Assembly (NCBI GenBank): GCA_937902735.1
Contig: CALELS010000013.1
Location: 124,001-188,000 of the forward strand
DNA: 64,000 bases
Direction: 5' to 3'
Source of the DNA: an uncultured Caryophanales bacterium
Lineage (GTDB): Bacteria > Bacillota_I > Bacilli_A > RFN20 > CAG-826
The translations under genes and the position numbers were made by a program. The notes under the pieces are model-generated. The model did no database searches, was not told the DNA's origin, and saw only the letters and a list, made by a program, of their open reading frames with translations. This document shows, piece by piece, positions 18,219-26,176 of the stretch (within the stretch, counting starts at the first letter, position 1; each line of letters begins with the position of its first letter).

Positions 18219-18866
18219 ATGGAAAATCAAAAATTTAAGAAAAACGCCAACAACATCATGTGGGTAGAGTACTGGATTAGAAAGGCCCACCCTTCATTTG
18301 AAGAATATGAACTGTATGCTGAGAGATACGATGATTGCAGATGGATCTGCGAAATCGAATTACCTCTAATCAACAAAACAGTTAAATCTATTTCCGAAAA
18401 AGAAGTAAACGCAATGCTAAGTGCTTCAGAAAAAGCAGCAAAACTCATCAATGAATATATGAAAGAGCATCCAGAGCTCGTAATCAGAAATTCATTTAAA
18501 GGAAAACGCTGGGAAATCGTAAGCGATGAAAACGGCAAATTCCTCTCGATGGGTATGAGCAGTGCCTGGAGACGCGAACAAGGCAAGCAAATGGAAAAGA
18601 TGACAAGAGATTCACTTGAAGCCGTTAAGAAAGCAATCAAAAGACTAGCCAAGATTAATGGAACCAGTAAGAATTTATTTATCCAAGTCCTAGATCAATC
18701 GCTCTTCGATGAAGACAAATCAATCCAAGACATTATGTATGAAGTAAATAACAAAATTGAAAACGATTATCATATGAGCAACATGACAGTCTGTTACGAC
18801 AAAGATGGAGATAGTGTAATCGTAGTGGGTTACACCTTCCCGTCTAAGAAAGGAGGTCTCCAATAA
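18219..18866 (+). CDS. Hypothetical protein
   Basis: 215 residues, soluble, helical and charged. An N-terminal WVEYWIRKAHPSFEEYELY is striking but not recognised. The last 60 residues have the layout of an alpha/beta sandwich ending DGDSVIVVGYTFPSKKGG, reminiscent of the end of the small protein at 14553, with which it shares a leader repeat. Its stop overlaps the next start by one base, and AAAGGAGG for the next gene lies within it. Function unknown. Confidence 0.6.
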   Translation: MENQKFKKNANNIMWVEYWIRKAHPSFEEYELYAERYDDCRWICEIELPLINKTVKSISEKEVNAMLSASEKAAKLINEYMKEHPELVIRNSFKGKRWEIVSDENGKFLSMGMSSAWRREQGKQMEKMTRDSLEAVKKAIKRLAKINGTSKNLFIQVLDQSLFDEDKSIQDIMYEVNNKIENDYHMSNMTVCYDKDGDSVIVVGYTFPSKKGGLQ

Positions 18867-19198
18867 TGAAATACTTATTCTTCGATATTGAATGTTCAAA
18901 TTGTTTCAATGGTGTTGGTAAGATGTGCGAGTTTGGATACGTCCTTACTGACGAAAACTTCAACATCATGAAACATGGCGATATACCAATGTCTCCTGGT
19001 AAAGGCAGCGACTGCAGGTTCTATCTTAAGGGTAGGAAGCATGAAAAAGACCTAGAGCTAGCATATGAGTATGACTATTACTTCAGTCAACCAGAATTCC
19101 CATCATTCTATAACCAAATAAAAAGGATGATGGAAGATCCTGACACTGCATGCTTTGCCTACTCAATGGATAACGATATTCCTCATCTACATCAATGA
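18866..19198 (+). pseudogene. N-terminal half of a DEDD-type 3'-5' exonuclease
   Basis: 110 residues: KYLFFDIECSNC (ExoI motif D-x-E), CEFGYVLTDEN, and at the end DTACFAYSMDNDIPHL, which reads like the ExoII region with its acidic residue. A normal RNase T/ExoX-type domain needs roughly 60-80 further residues with ExoIII (H/Y-x-x-x-D), absent here. The frame stops at TGA just where a different nuclease fragment starts. Most likely a 3'-truncated gene, though a short active form cannot be excluded. Confidence 0.55.
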
Positions 19199-19599
19199 AT
19201 GTATGTGTTACCGCATACCATAAGTCATTCGAGTGTGGTCGTCTAAACGAGTTAGCAGATCTATTTCCAGATTTAAGTGACCATTTAAGGAATATAAGTG
19301 ACCATGTTGTAGATCTAGAAGAGCCTTTTTCAAAAGGGATGTTCTATGATGTTGCGATGGGTGGCAGAAGTTCTATTAAAGTGGTGTTACCTGCCTTATA
19401 TCCAAACGACCCAGAATTGGATTACCATTCTCTTCCTCTTGTGCATAATGGTGGAGAGGCCATGGACATTTATCCGAAAATGTTAGAAGCTAATCCTGGT
19501 GAAAAAGAAAAGATTAGGCATGGTCTACTTGTCTACTGTTGCTTAGATACTTTAGCAATGGTAAAGGTGCTTAAAAAGCTCAGAGAATATATCAAATAA
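19195..19599 (+). pseudogene. C-terminal half of a DUF2779 nuclease-like protein
   Basis: 134 residues: YHKSFECGRLNELADLFPDL, FSKGMFYDVAMGGRSSIKVV, LPALYP, NGGEAMDIYPKML and YCCLDTLAMVKVLKKL are landmarks of the C-terminal DUF2779 domain (RNase-H-like). The N-terminal 200-400 residues normally present are missing. It begins at an ATGA overlap with the upstream exonuclease fragment, so the join looks like a deletion that put two half-genes end to end in different frames. Confidence 0.55.
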
Positions 19600-19653
19600 T
19601 AAAAACATTAAGGGCAGACGGAAAACGGCTCTACGGGGCTAAAAAGTCTGTTT

Positions 19654-19679
19654 TTATTATACTATTTATAGTATAATAA
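19654..19679 (+). promoter_or_regulatory. 12-bp palindromic operator over a -10 box
   Basis: TTATTATACTAT-TT-ATAGTATAATAA, a perfect 12-base inverted repeat with a two-base centre; the right arm contains TATAAT (19672-19677). It lies 28 bases before the gene at 19707, so repressor binding would block its promoter. A weak CAGAC/GTCTG stem with T-run (19624-19655) just upstream may terminate the previous genes. Confidence 0.55.
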
Positions 19680-19706
19680 TAGTGTAGAAAGAAAGAGGTA
19701 AGAAAT

Positions 19707-20231
19707 ATGTACGACTACACAATTAGAATTAAAAAAGATAATAGAACCATCTGCGCCATTGGAGCAAATCACTTACAATACGACAATGTTATTTGGTGGC
19801 AATTGGCTAAATTAGTAAATATAGTATCAGGAGGATTTGCTACAGTAGAACAATTAGCAAAAATGATTGAAGATGGAACTGAGTATTTTCACCAAGCGGC
19901 TGAATATGCTGATAGTGATCCAGTTCTTGATTTAGATAGTGAAACAATTGATATGCCATGGTTTCCGGTTTACAAACAAGAAGAGGTTTGCCCAGAAGAA
20001 TGCTGTATTAGTTTAAAGATCAAAGACGGTAAATATTATTCTGTGTATGAAGATGGCGAAGAATACTTGATGAACAATGTTGAATTTGATGACGCTGATT
20101 TATTAAAGAAAAGAACCGTTTCCTTAAAAGAATTTAAGAAAGTATGCGACTTTGTTGATAGAATAATAATGAACGACGAAACAGATTTTGTTTTAAACAA
20201 AGAATTAGTTATTAGATTTAATAATGCTTAA
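19707..20231 (+). CDS. Hypothetical protein upstream of a macrodomain gene
   Basis: 174 residues, acidic and soluble, starting MYDYTIRIKKDNRTICAIGA. Two small halves are visible: an N-terminal part with WWQLAKLVNIVSGGFATVEQ and a C-terminal part with KDGKYYSVYEDGEEYLMNN. No catalytic signature recognised. Ribosome site GAGGT seven bases upstream. Thirteen bases separate it from the macrodomain gene, and the palindromic promoter would drive both, so they probably act together. Confidence 0.6.
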   Translation: MYDYTIRIKKDNRTICAIGANHLQYDNVIWWQLAKLVNIVSGGFATVEQLAKMIEDGTEYFHQAAEYADSDPVLDLDSETIDMPWFPVYKQEEVCPEECCISLKIKDGKYYSVYEDGEEYLMNNVEFDDADLLKKRTVSLKEFKKVCDFVDRIIMNDETDFVLNKELVIRFNNA

Positions 20232-20244
20232 GTAGGAGAATCTT

Positions 20245-20757
20245 ATGGTTATCAAAGCTATCTATATGGATATCACAAAAATAGGTGAATTAGCTGATGT
20301 TATTGTCAACGCTGCAAACGAATCACTGCTAGGCGGTGGTGGTGTTGACGGTGCAATCCATAGAGCAGCCGGCCCAGAATTGTTAGAGGAATGTCGAACT
20401 CTTCATGGGTGTCATCCTGGAGAGGCCAAAGCTACTAAAGCGTATAGATTAAAGAACAAGTACATTATTCATACAGTTGGACCGCGTTATTATTCTGACC
20501 CGCATCCAGCAGAAACATTAGCAAATTGTTATTTAAATTGCTTAAAACTAGCAGATGAACTTGGAATGGAATCTATAGCATTTCCATCAATATCAACAGG
20601 CATATTTGGATATCCGGTTGAAGAGGCTGCTGAAATATGTGCTAAGGTAGTATGTGGCTACAAGCCAAAGCACTTGAAATATGGATACATGTGCATTCTT
20701 AATGACGAACACAACGAGGCTGTTTACAACGGAGCATTCCAAAAATTCAATCATTAG
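20245..20757 (+). CDS. Macrodomain protein, O-acetyl-ADP-ribose deacetylase/ADP-ribosyl hydrolase type
   Basis: 170 residues, a complete MacroD/YmdB-type domain: VNAANESLLGGGGVDGAI (substrate loop with catalytic Asn and the Gly run), CPGEAKATKAYRL-like HPGEAKATKAY, YIIHTVGPRY, and FPSISTGIFGYPVEEAA (loop 2). Such enzymes remove ADP-ribose from proteins or nucleic acids or deacetylate O-acetyl-ADP-ribose. In a defence-rich island it could be an antitoxin-like eraser of ADP-ribosylation or a countermeasure; no ADP-ribosyltransferase gene is recognisable next to it. Confidence 0.92.
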   Translation: MVIKAIYMDITKIGELADVIVNAANESLLGGGGVDGAIHRAAGPELLEECRTLHGCHPGEAKATKAYRLKNKYIIHTVGPRYYSDPHPAETLANCYLNCLKLADELGMESIAFPSISTGIFGYPVEEAAEICAKVVCGYKPKHLKYGYMCILNDEHNEAVYNGAFQKFNH

Positions 20758-20795
20758 GATTGTGATATAATTTTGCAAAAGGAGTAATAGGTGTT

Positions 20796-22106
20796 ATGTT
20801 TAATCAGGAATCTATCAATTTGTTCGTTAAAAAATTCAATATCTTTTTTAGAACAAAGATGGAGATAGTTATTAAAAGAGAACAAAAGAACTATGATTTG
20901 CTCAACACTTTTTTAACCATATTCTCTCCAGATAAAATTCCGTCATTAGCTCTTGAAGATTATTGTTTTGCAAAAGGCAATAAGAACACTATGTGCTATT
21001 GGATTGATAACACGCTTAATGATTTGGGAGACATACACATTAATGGCCAATGTGGCTTTCAGAAATTCGGTATTCAAAATATAAATGGTGAATACGTATT
21101 CAAGAGAAGCAATCAAACAAATTGTAAATACGGTGATAATTCTGATGACGTTTATAAAACAATTAACTCAGAGCTAATAAAAGTCATTGCTGCAGCTATT
21201 GCGTTTAATGCCGACGAAATTGACAAATCAATGCTTCCCCAAGTTTTTAAATCGAAACTTTCATATTTATATAACAAAGATCATTGGATGCCTATTTATG
21301 TCAATACCGATGTGGATAAGCTATTAGATGTTTTTGAAATTCCATATTATCATTCTGAATCTTTGACAAAAAAGCGAGTCAAACTATATTACTTCTACTT
21401 AGAAGTGAAAAAGCAAATACCATTTATTACTACATGGGAATTTATGAACTTTGTTTATTCTGTTGATGGATATAGAGATTATCTAAGGAATGGTAAACCT
21501 GTTAATCATTCAAGCGCAAACGCCGAAATACGAATGAGTGGCCCAGATGACTCTACGATCAATTCTCAGGACAGCGAAGAAGACGAATTAGATTTGAGCG
21601 ATGAGGATTTGATTGAATTTGTAGGCACTTATACTAAAAACGGAACAATTGATAACGGAGTTACTGCTTCCAGAAAGAAAAGAAACACACCAAGAAAGAC
21701 GGACTACCAAAGAAAGCAGAAGAATAATGAGCGAAAAGGAACGATTGGAGAAAAGCTTATTTACAATGATGAAGTAAGTAAAATTGCTAATCTGAATCTT
21801 AATTTAGAAGTTATTCATAATGCTGCAAACGATGATACTCTTGGTTATGACATCACTTCTTATGATGAGAAAGGTAAAAAAATCTTTATTGAAGTTAAAA
21901 CAACTACGAGTGGCAGAATAGATGGCTTTCATCTCTCTGTTAAGGAAGTTGAGAAAGCTATTGAATTAGGAGAAAGATTCAAATTGTACCGTGTTTATAA
22001 TTTAAATGTAAAAAACAAAACATACGACGTTGAAATCTTTAATGGTGTAGAACTATTTGAAACCTTCAAACTCAAAGAAACAAGCTTCATTGCTTTAATT
22101 AATTAG
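20796..22106 (+). CDS. DUF3883-type PD-(D/E)XK nuclease-like protein
   Basis: 436 residues. N-terminal ~240 residues unassigned; a low-complexity acidic/basic linker (about 245-310) leads to a C-terminal domain with KGTIGEKLIYNDEV, then DTLGYDITSYDEKGKKIFIEVKTT (D about 351, E-V-K about 364-366). This is the DUF3883/Mrr-like restriction-fold arrangement, commonly fused to defence proteins and used as a nuclease. Three bases separate it from a second nuclease-like gene, so the two form an operon. The quoted active-site residues are intact. Target unknown. Confidence 0.65.
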   Translation: MFNQESINLFVKKFNIFFRTKMEIVIKREQKNYDLLNTFLTIFSPDKIPSLALEDYCFAKGNKNTMCYWIDNTLNDLGDIHINGQCGFQKFGIQNINGEYVFKRSNQTNCKYGDNSDDVYKTINSELIKVIAAAIAFNADEIDKSMLPQVFKSKLSYLYNKDHWMPIYVNTDVDKLLDVFEIPYYHSESLTKKRVKLYYFYLEVKKQIPFITTWEFMNFVYSVDGYRDYLRNGKPVNHSSANAEIRMSGPDDSTINSQDSEEDELDLSDEDLIEFVGTYTKNGTIDNGVTASRKKRNTPRKTDYQRKQKNNERKGTIGEKLIYNDEVSKIANLNLNLEVIHNAANDDTLGYDITSYDEKGKKIFIEVKTTTSGRIDGFHLSVKEVEKAIELGERFKLYRVYNLNVKNKTYDVEIFNGVELFETFKLKETSFIALIN

Positions 22107-22108
22107 AT

Positions 22109-23077
22109 ATGTCTAAAAAATCAATTTACATAGTTGAAAACGAGATTCGTCCTGGCGATTATGTTTTCTTTTATAGTGGAGAAGTTCTTACCGTAACTAA
22201 ATACGATAAAGACAGACATAGAATCACATTTGAAGATGGCTCCGTTAGAGATCTCTATGTCATATATGATAACTATGTTTCAGATATACGTCATCCGGCT
22301 GAAAAAGTTACAAAAACAAAGTCAGATAAGAAATGCAGTTCAAAATCAAAAACTACGAAAGCCAAACCCGCAAAGAGAGAATCCAAGACGTTCTCCCTTT
22401 ATGCGTTAGCAAGCGGGAAACCTGGAAAGAAATTCACAATCAAAGCATTTCTGCAAATAACTAAGAACGCTAAGAAAAAGCCAGGTGGAGCCAATACTGA
22501 AAAGACAATTAAGCTCGATGACGGTTATGTTTATGAAGCTGATTCGCAGCAAGAAATATCGACGCTTAAAAAGTTGATTTCGCATGATGCTTTTAAAAGA
22601 TTGAGGGGACAATGCATTAATATCCCGTATAGATATGGTGGTAAGACCCATAATTACTATCCCGATTTTATCATTCTCACTCAGACCAACAAGATCATTA
22701 TTATGGAAGTAAAAGAAATTGCCCAAATGAACACAAAGCAGAATATCAAAAAATATGATGCTCTTAAGAGATATTGTGAGAAGAATGGTTATTTATATAT
22801 CATGTGCGATAAATCATTTAAACCATATGAAAAACTTAGTAAGTTCACTGCAAGTAGTCGAGTGGAAACTGCAATCGATGATGCTCTTGACGAAAAAGGA
22901 TGTTTTGATTATTCAGATTTTAAAGAATTGATAAAAGGCAAAGACCATAAAAAGATAAAAGGCATCAGAAACTCGATCGGTATTTATATCAAATCACACA
23001 AAAAAGTCAAAATGATTGGCGATTTAACATTCAATAGTTCAGATTTCCGTATTATTAGAATCAAGAAGAAGAAATAG
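22109..23077 (+). CDS. TnsA-like PD-(D/E)XK endonuclease-domain protein
   Basis: 322 residues. An N-terminal beta-rich part (RPGDYVFFYSGEVLTVTKYD) and a Lys-rich linker precede a domain with YEADSQQEISTLKKLI (glutamate of motif I), YYPDFIILT and IIIMEVKE (P-D-x(n)-E-x-K), followed by KKYDALKRYCEKNGYLYIM. That order is the TnsA/VSR-like restriction fold. It is the second of two tandem nuclease-like genes and ends at a terminator. A role in restriction or element mobility is inference. Confidence 0.6.
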   Translation: MSKKSIYIVENEIRPGDYVFFYSGEVLTVTKYDKDRHRITFEDGSVRDLYVIYDNYVSDIRHPAEKVTKTKSDKKCSSKSKTTKAKPAKRESKTFSLYALASGKPGKKFTIKAFLQITKNAKKKPGGANTEKTIKLDDGYVYEADSQQEISTLKKLISHDAFKRLRGQCINIPYRYGGKTHNYYPDFIILTQTNKIIIMEVKEIAQMNTKQNIKKYDALKRYCEKNGYLYIMCDKSFKPYEKLSKFTASSRVETAIDDALDEKGCFDYSDFKELIKGKDHKKIKGIRNSIGIYIKSHKKVKMIGDLTFNSSDFRIIRIKKKK

Positions 23078-23098
23078 GGGCAAAACGCTCCTTTTTTT
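23076..23098 (+). terminator. Rho-independent terminator
   Basis: AGGGGC-AAAAC-GCTCCT stem (one G-T) followed by seven T, starting at the stop codon of the preceding gene. Confidence 0.7.
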
Positions 23099-23206
23099 AC
23101 ATTCTTATATGCAAATACGTATTATGAACCCTGGTCAAACCCATGAGTGGTCAACTACTACACTGGGATTTTAAAGTAATATTATATATAATATTAAAAT
23201 TGCATA

Positions 23207-23282
23207 AAAACATATTCCCTGATACACCGGTTGCCTATGATATATAGTGCGTAATTAAACCCCATGTCAGGGAATATGTTTT
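23207..23282. repeat. Long inverted repeat sharing a core with a site at 47.85 kb
   Basis: AAAACATATTCCCTGA (23207-23222) and TCAGGGAATATGTTTT (23267-23282) are perfect 16-base inverted copies around a 44-base loop, extendable by ACA/TGT past one bulge. The core TCAGGGAATATGTT recurs at 47851-47864 in direct orientation. In the 23099-23426 gap this and the leader repeat are the only structures I see. Confidence 0.65.
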
Positions 23283-23320
23283 ATTGTCCAATTATGCCTT
23301 CGTTATATTTTTTACGCCAT

Positions 23321-23361
23321 AGTATTACGATTTGGTAATATTACGGTTTTGAAAATATAAA
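23321..23361 (+). repeat. Leader repeat, copy 2, upstream of the HEPN/4-TM operon
   Basis: Counterpart of 12050-12090; AGTATTACGATTTGGTAATA with inner inverted repeat TATTAC/GTAATA, then GAAAATATAAA. Confidence 0.6.
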
Positions 23362-23426
23362 ATCCGTGCATGTGTGCGTTAATTATTTGTTTATGGCACA
23401 TATCATACGATAAAATAAATAAAGAT

Positions 23427-24503
23427 ATGGATTTCGCTAAAAGGATGGAAATAGCCAAAAGGCAAGAAGAGAGGCATAGAGCTCTTTTAGAAAAAAGAGA
23501 ACGCTTTACCGATGCCGAAGAAAAATATAGACAGTTCTTTTTAGATATAGATAAAAATGAAGCTCATCTTTTTGGCGATTTGCCAGAAAGAAAGACTGAA
23601 TCAACTCGTCGCATTATAGAGCTTCTTCTTAAGAATCCTGAAGAATATAAAAGAAAAACAGCTGAGATTCATGCCAAATACCCCAAACTAACATCTAGTG
23701 AATTCACAGAAGCATTGAAAACAATGTGGAAGTATCAATACGAATACTATAAAGAGCTGGTTGATTATTTAAATATGACCAACGAAGATTATGAGACTCT
23801 TTTCTCACCAGAATATAAAAAGAAAACATTCGAAATGGCCAAAAATGGGCTTTTCCTGTTTTATGAAGAAACTCCTGACATGGAAGAGTTCTTGACTGAT
23901 GACACAGACAAAAATATAGAATTTGTTTTGAATTATATCTCAATGGATGATTTTGGTCCGTTGAGACAGATGCTCATGTATTTGTATACAGAAGAAGATC
24001 CTTCAGACTTTTTAAGAACTGTTAAAACTAGAGATTTTAAAGAAGCGATTGCTTGCTTGATAAATGGTTGCTATGGATCTTGCGCTAGAACAATGCTTGC
24101 CTTGATTGAAAACGAACACACTAATGCCTCAAATATCAATAGAGATTTCTTTGAAGATAAAATTACTAAAGGCGCGGATAGAGCTATTGAAATATCCAAA
24201 CAACTTGGTGAGATTCATGTTTCTTATTTCGCGGAATGTTGGAAATTAATGAATGATTATTATCAAGAAATAACGGCAAATAGCGCAAAAAAATCAACTA
24301 GATATATAAACAGAAATGAAGTTGTGCATGGTGTTTATTGGGATGCTATTTTGCCTGACAAAAAGGCGTGTACAGAACTAGTTTTGTTTTACGTCAGTTT
24401 TAAAGCGATGTCGTTTTTGCTCCAAGAAGTTTATGATATGAGAGCAAGAGTTAATGAGGAATTTGATTTAGTGATTGCAAAGGAGTTATCAGAACGTGCT
24501 TGA
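23427..24503 (+). CDS. HEPN-domain protein (putative RNase)
   Basis: 358 residues from the ATG at 23427, chosen because the same TAAAATA...ATATGG context starts the paralogous operon at 12146. The N-terminus is a charged helix; the C-terminal ~170 residues contain NGCYGSCARTMLALIENEH, then RYINRNEVVHGVYW. R-N-E-V-V-H is the canonical Rx4H motif of HEPN nucleases (polar residue after Arg, Gly after His). The gene overlaps the downstream 4-TM gene by eight bases. HEPN proteins usually cut RNA in abortive infection or toxin-antitoxin systems; the domain call rests on motif and helical context. Confidence 0.65.
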   Translation: MDFAKRMEIAKRQEERHRALLEKRERFTDAEEKYRQFFLDIDKNEAHLFGDLPERKTESTRRIIELLLKNPEEYKRKTAEIHAKYPKLTSSEFTEALKTMWKYQYEYYKELVDYLNMTNEDYETLFSPEYKKKTFEMAKNGLFLFYEETPDMEEFLTDDTDKNIEFVLNYISMDDFGPLRQMLMYLYTEEDPSDFLRTVKTRDFKEAIACLINGCYGSCARTMLALIENEHTNASNINRDFFEDKITKGADRAIEISKQLGEIHVSYFAECWKLMNDYYQEITANSAKKSTRYINRNEVVHGVYWDAILPDKKACTELVLFYVSFKAMSFLLQEVYDMRARVNEEFDLVIAKELSERA

Positions 24504-25758
24504 TTTCTTGAATTATTTAGGGAATAAGGTAGTTGGGCGTTATAAAACCGTTGAGTCAAACATTAGAAACCGCTCCAATTCTTTTTACGACTCCTTTCTT
24601 GATCTTTTAGAAGATACTGTTAAAGCCATTTTAATGAATGAAGATATTGGCTATGACGGCAGAACTTGTGGAGAGATATTAAGAGAACCAGATGTTAATA
24701 ATTTCTTTAAACATAAAGCTAATATAGATAAAGATCTTTATTCGAAAGTCGGAGACTATATCAAAAAGATAAACGAACACAAACACCATAATGAAAAATA
24801 TGTCAATGTCGATACTGTCATTAACTATATGTCTACATATTATGGGTTTGTAACTCCTTATCTTATTTACAAAGGCATAGAAATAAAACCATTTAATGAG
24901 GCCTATTTTAGAGGCATTTATGGCGTTACTTTAGAAAGAAGCAAAGAACTTGACAATGTTTCTCAAAAAGTGGATGAGTTTGTTTCAACTACTAATGTAA
25001 AAATTGATGAGCATTCAACTAGAATTGCTGCACTTGAGGCTTGGTCACAAGAATTTAACAGAAGGCAAATGCAACCTCAACCACAGTCGAGTGTTAAACC
25101 GCCAGAGAAAAAGAGTGAAAAAGAGGTAATGCATTGGTTCTTTAGAACCTCAAAAAAGAGCTGGCGTTGGTTCGGAAATCAATTCGAGTTGAATAAAAGC
25201 AAATCACTAGCTATTTTTTCTCATGTCTTGCTCTTGGTTCTTGGACTGTTAACAACTATTGTGACATCTATTTCTACAAAGATTTATACGACATTCACCC
25301 TATTCGAAAACATTTGGCTTATCTTTGGAATCCTCTTGTTAGTTTATGCGGTTAAAGCAAAACTTACATACGAGAGCGGAGACTTAGCTAGAAATACCAA
25401 TTATAAGTATAAACAAGACCAATTTGGGTTATGGAATCCGGGAAAAGAGAAAGCTGTATTCAAAGTGTTTAGGTGGTTAGGAATAATAGCGGTAGTAGGG
25501 AACATTATCTATATTTGGGTTCAATCCAGTAATATAAGCTGGCTTGCAACGATATTAGAGGTGCTGTTCTTAGGCTCAATCATCTTCTCGTTCTTCATGA
25601 ACGTTTCACTATTTGCGCAATATACCATTATATATTTAGAAGGAAAAAATATGAGCGGAACCGAATATGTAAAACTTGTTTGGGACCCAATGATTAAACA
25701 ATTCCTTGTGGAAGAAGAATATAAGAAGAAAATGCCGTTCTTATATGACAAATATTAA
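24496..25758 (+). CDS. HEPN-like/4-TM membrane protein, family member 2
   Basis: 420 residues from the GTG at 24496, ten bases after AAGGAG; a TTG at 24475 lies before that site. Residues 1-140 are helical (LLEDTVKAILMNEDIGYDG, YIKKINEHKHHNEKY) and could be a second, degenerate HEPN-type bundle. A coiled-coil linker follows, then SEKEVMHWFFRTSKKSWRWFG and four membrane segments homologous to the protein at 12146. Coupled to the HEPN gene by an eight-base overlap. Likely a membrane-bound partner that localises or is gated by the HEPN protein (inference). Confidence 0.7.
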   Translation: MLDFLNYLGNKVVGRYKTVESNIRNRSNSFYDSFLDLLEDTVKAILMNEDIGYDGRTCGEILREPDVNNFFKHKANIDKDLYSKVGDYIKKINEHKHHNEKYVNVDTVINYMSTYYGFVTPYLIYKGIEIKPFNEAYFRGIYGVTLERSKELDNVSQKVDEFVSTTNVKIDEHSTRIAALEAWSQEFNRRQMQPQPQSSVKPPEKKSEKEVMHWFFRTSKKSWRWFGNQFELNKSKSLAIFSHVLLLVLGLLTTIVTSISTKIYTTFTLFENIWLIFGILLLVYAVKAKLTYESGDLARNTNYKYKQDQFGLWNPGKEKAVFKVFRWLGIIAVVGNIIYIWVQSSNISWLATILEVLFLGSIIFSFFMNVSLFAQYTIIYLEGKNMSGTEYVKLVWDPMIKQFLVEEEYKKKMPFLYDKY

Positions 25759-25771
25759 TGCATCAATAAAG

Positions 25772-25795
25772 ACATCGTGAAAGCGGTGTTTTTTT
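25772..25795 (+). terminator. Rho-independent terminator
   Basis: ACATCG-TGAAAG-CGGTGT stem (one T-G) followed by seven T, 13 bases after the stop. Confidence 0.75.
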
Positions 25796-25864
25796 GATAT
25801 GATAGATATTGCATCGTAATGCTCCGGAGCCTCGCAATAGCTTAGCAAAGGAGAAATGAAGTTT

Positions 25865-26074
25865 ATGATGCAAGATTCTATGTCGGCTCGCGCTGGCAAA
25901 AATCTTAAACGCATTATCAAGGAAAAAGGCTTCACTCAGGAACAATTTGCTGAGCAAATGTATGTAGATCCAACAACTGTTCGCAGATGGTTGGCACACG
26001 GGATCAAGGATATTGATACCATCAGTACAATAGCCGAAATCTTCGATATAGACGTTATGGACATCCTTAAATAG
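25865..26074 (+). CDS. Xre-family HTH regulator
   Basis: 69 residues from the ATG at 25865; an ATG at 25856 is only two bases from AAAGGAG and less likely. GKNLKRIIKEKGFTQEQFAE then VDPTTVRRWLAHGIKDI is a clear HTH_3 fold. The single gene lies between two terminators, downstream of the HEPN/4-TM operon, in the same relative place as the HTH gene behind the first 4-TM operon, so it may be that module's regulator. Confidence 0.8.
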   Translation: MMQDSMSARAGKNLKRIIKEKGFTQEQFAEQMYVDPTTVRRWLAHGIKDIDTISTIAEIFDIDVMDILK

Positions 26075-26090
26075 GGTGTCTTTTTGTTTT
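26060..26090 (+). terminator. Rho-independent terminator overlapping a stop codon
   Basis: GACATCC-TTAAATA-GGGTGTC (one T-G) then TTTTTGTTTTT; the stem includes the stop codon of the Xre gene. Confidence 0.7.
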
Positions 26091-26111
26091 TGCACTATTA
26101 TAAATAGTGCA
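26091..26111 (+). promoter_or_regulatory. 8-bp inverted repeat with downstream -35-like box
   Basis: TGCACTAT-TATAA-ATAGTGCA, perfect. A consensus TTGACA is at 26133-26138 but no good -10 follows, so the promoter of the next operon is uncertain; the dyad may be an operator. Confidence 0.4.
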
Positions 26112-26176
26112 TTTGTTGCGCTATTTTGAGTGTTGACAATAATTCAGAATATTGGTGTCGAAAGGAAACAAACACT

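Noticed and set aside
23207..23282. Considered as a CRISPR repeat or insertion-sequence end
   Set aside because: Only one inverted pair with a single further core copy; no spacers, no transposase, no target duplication.
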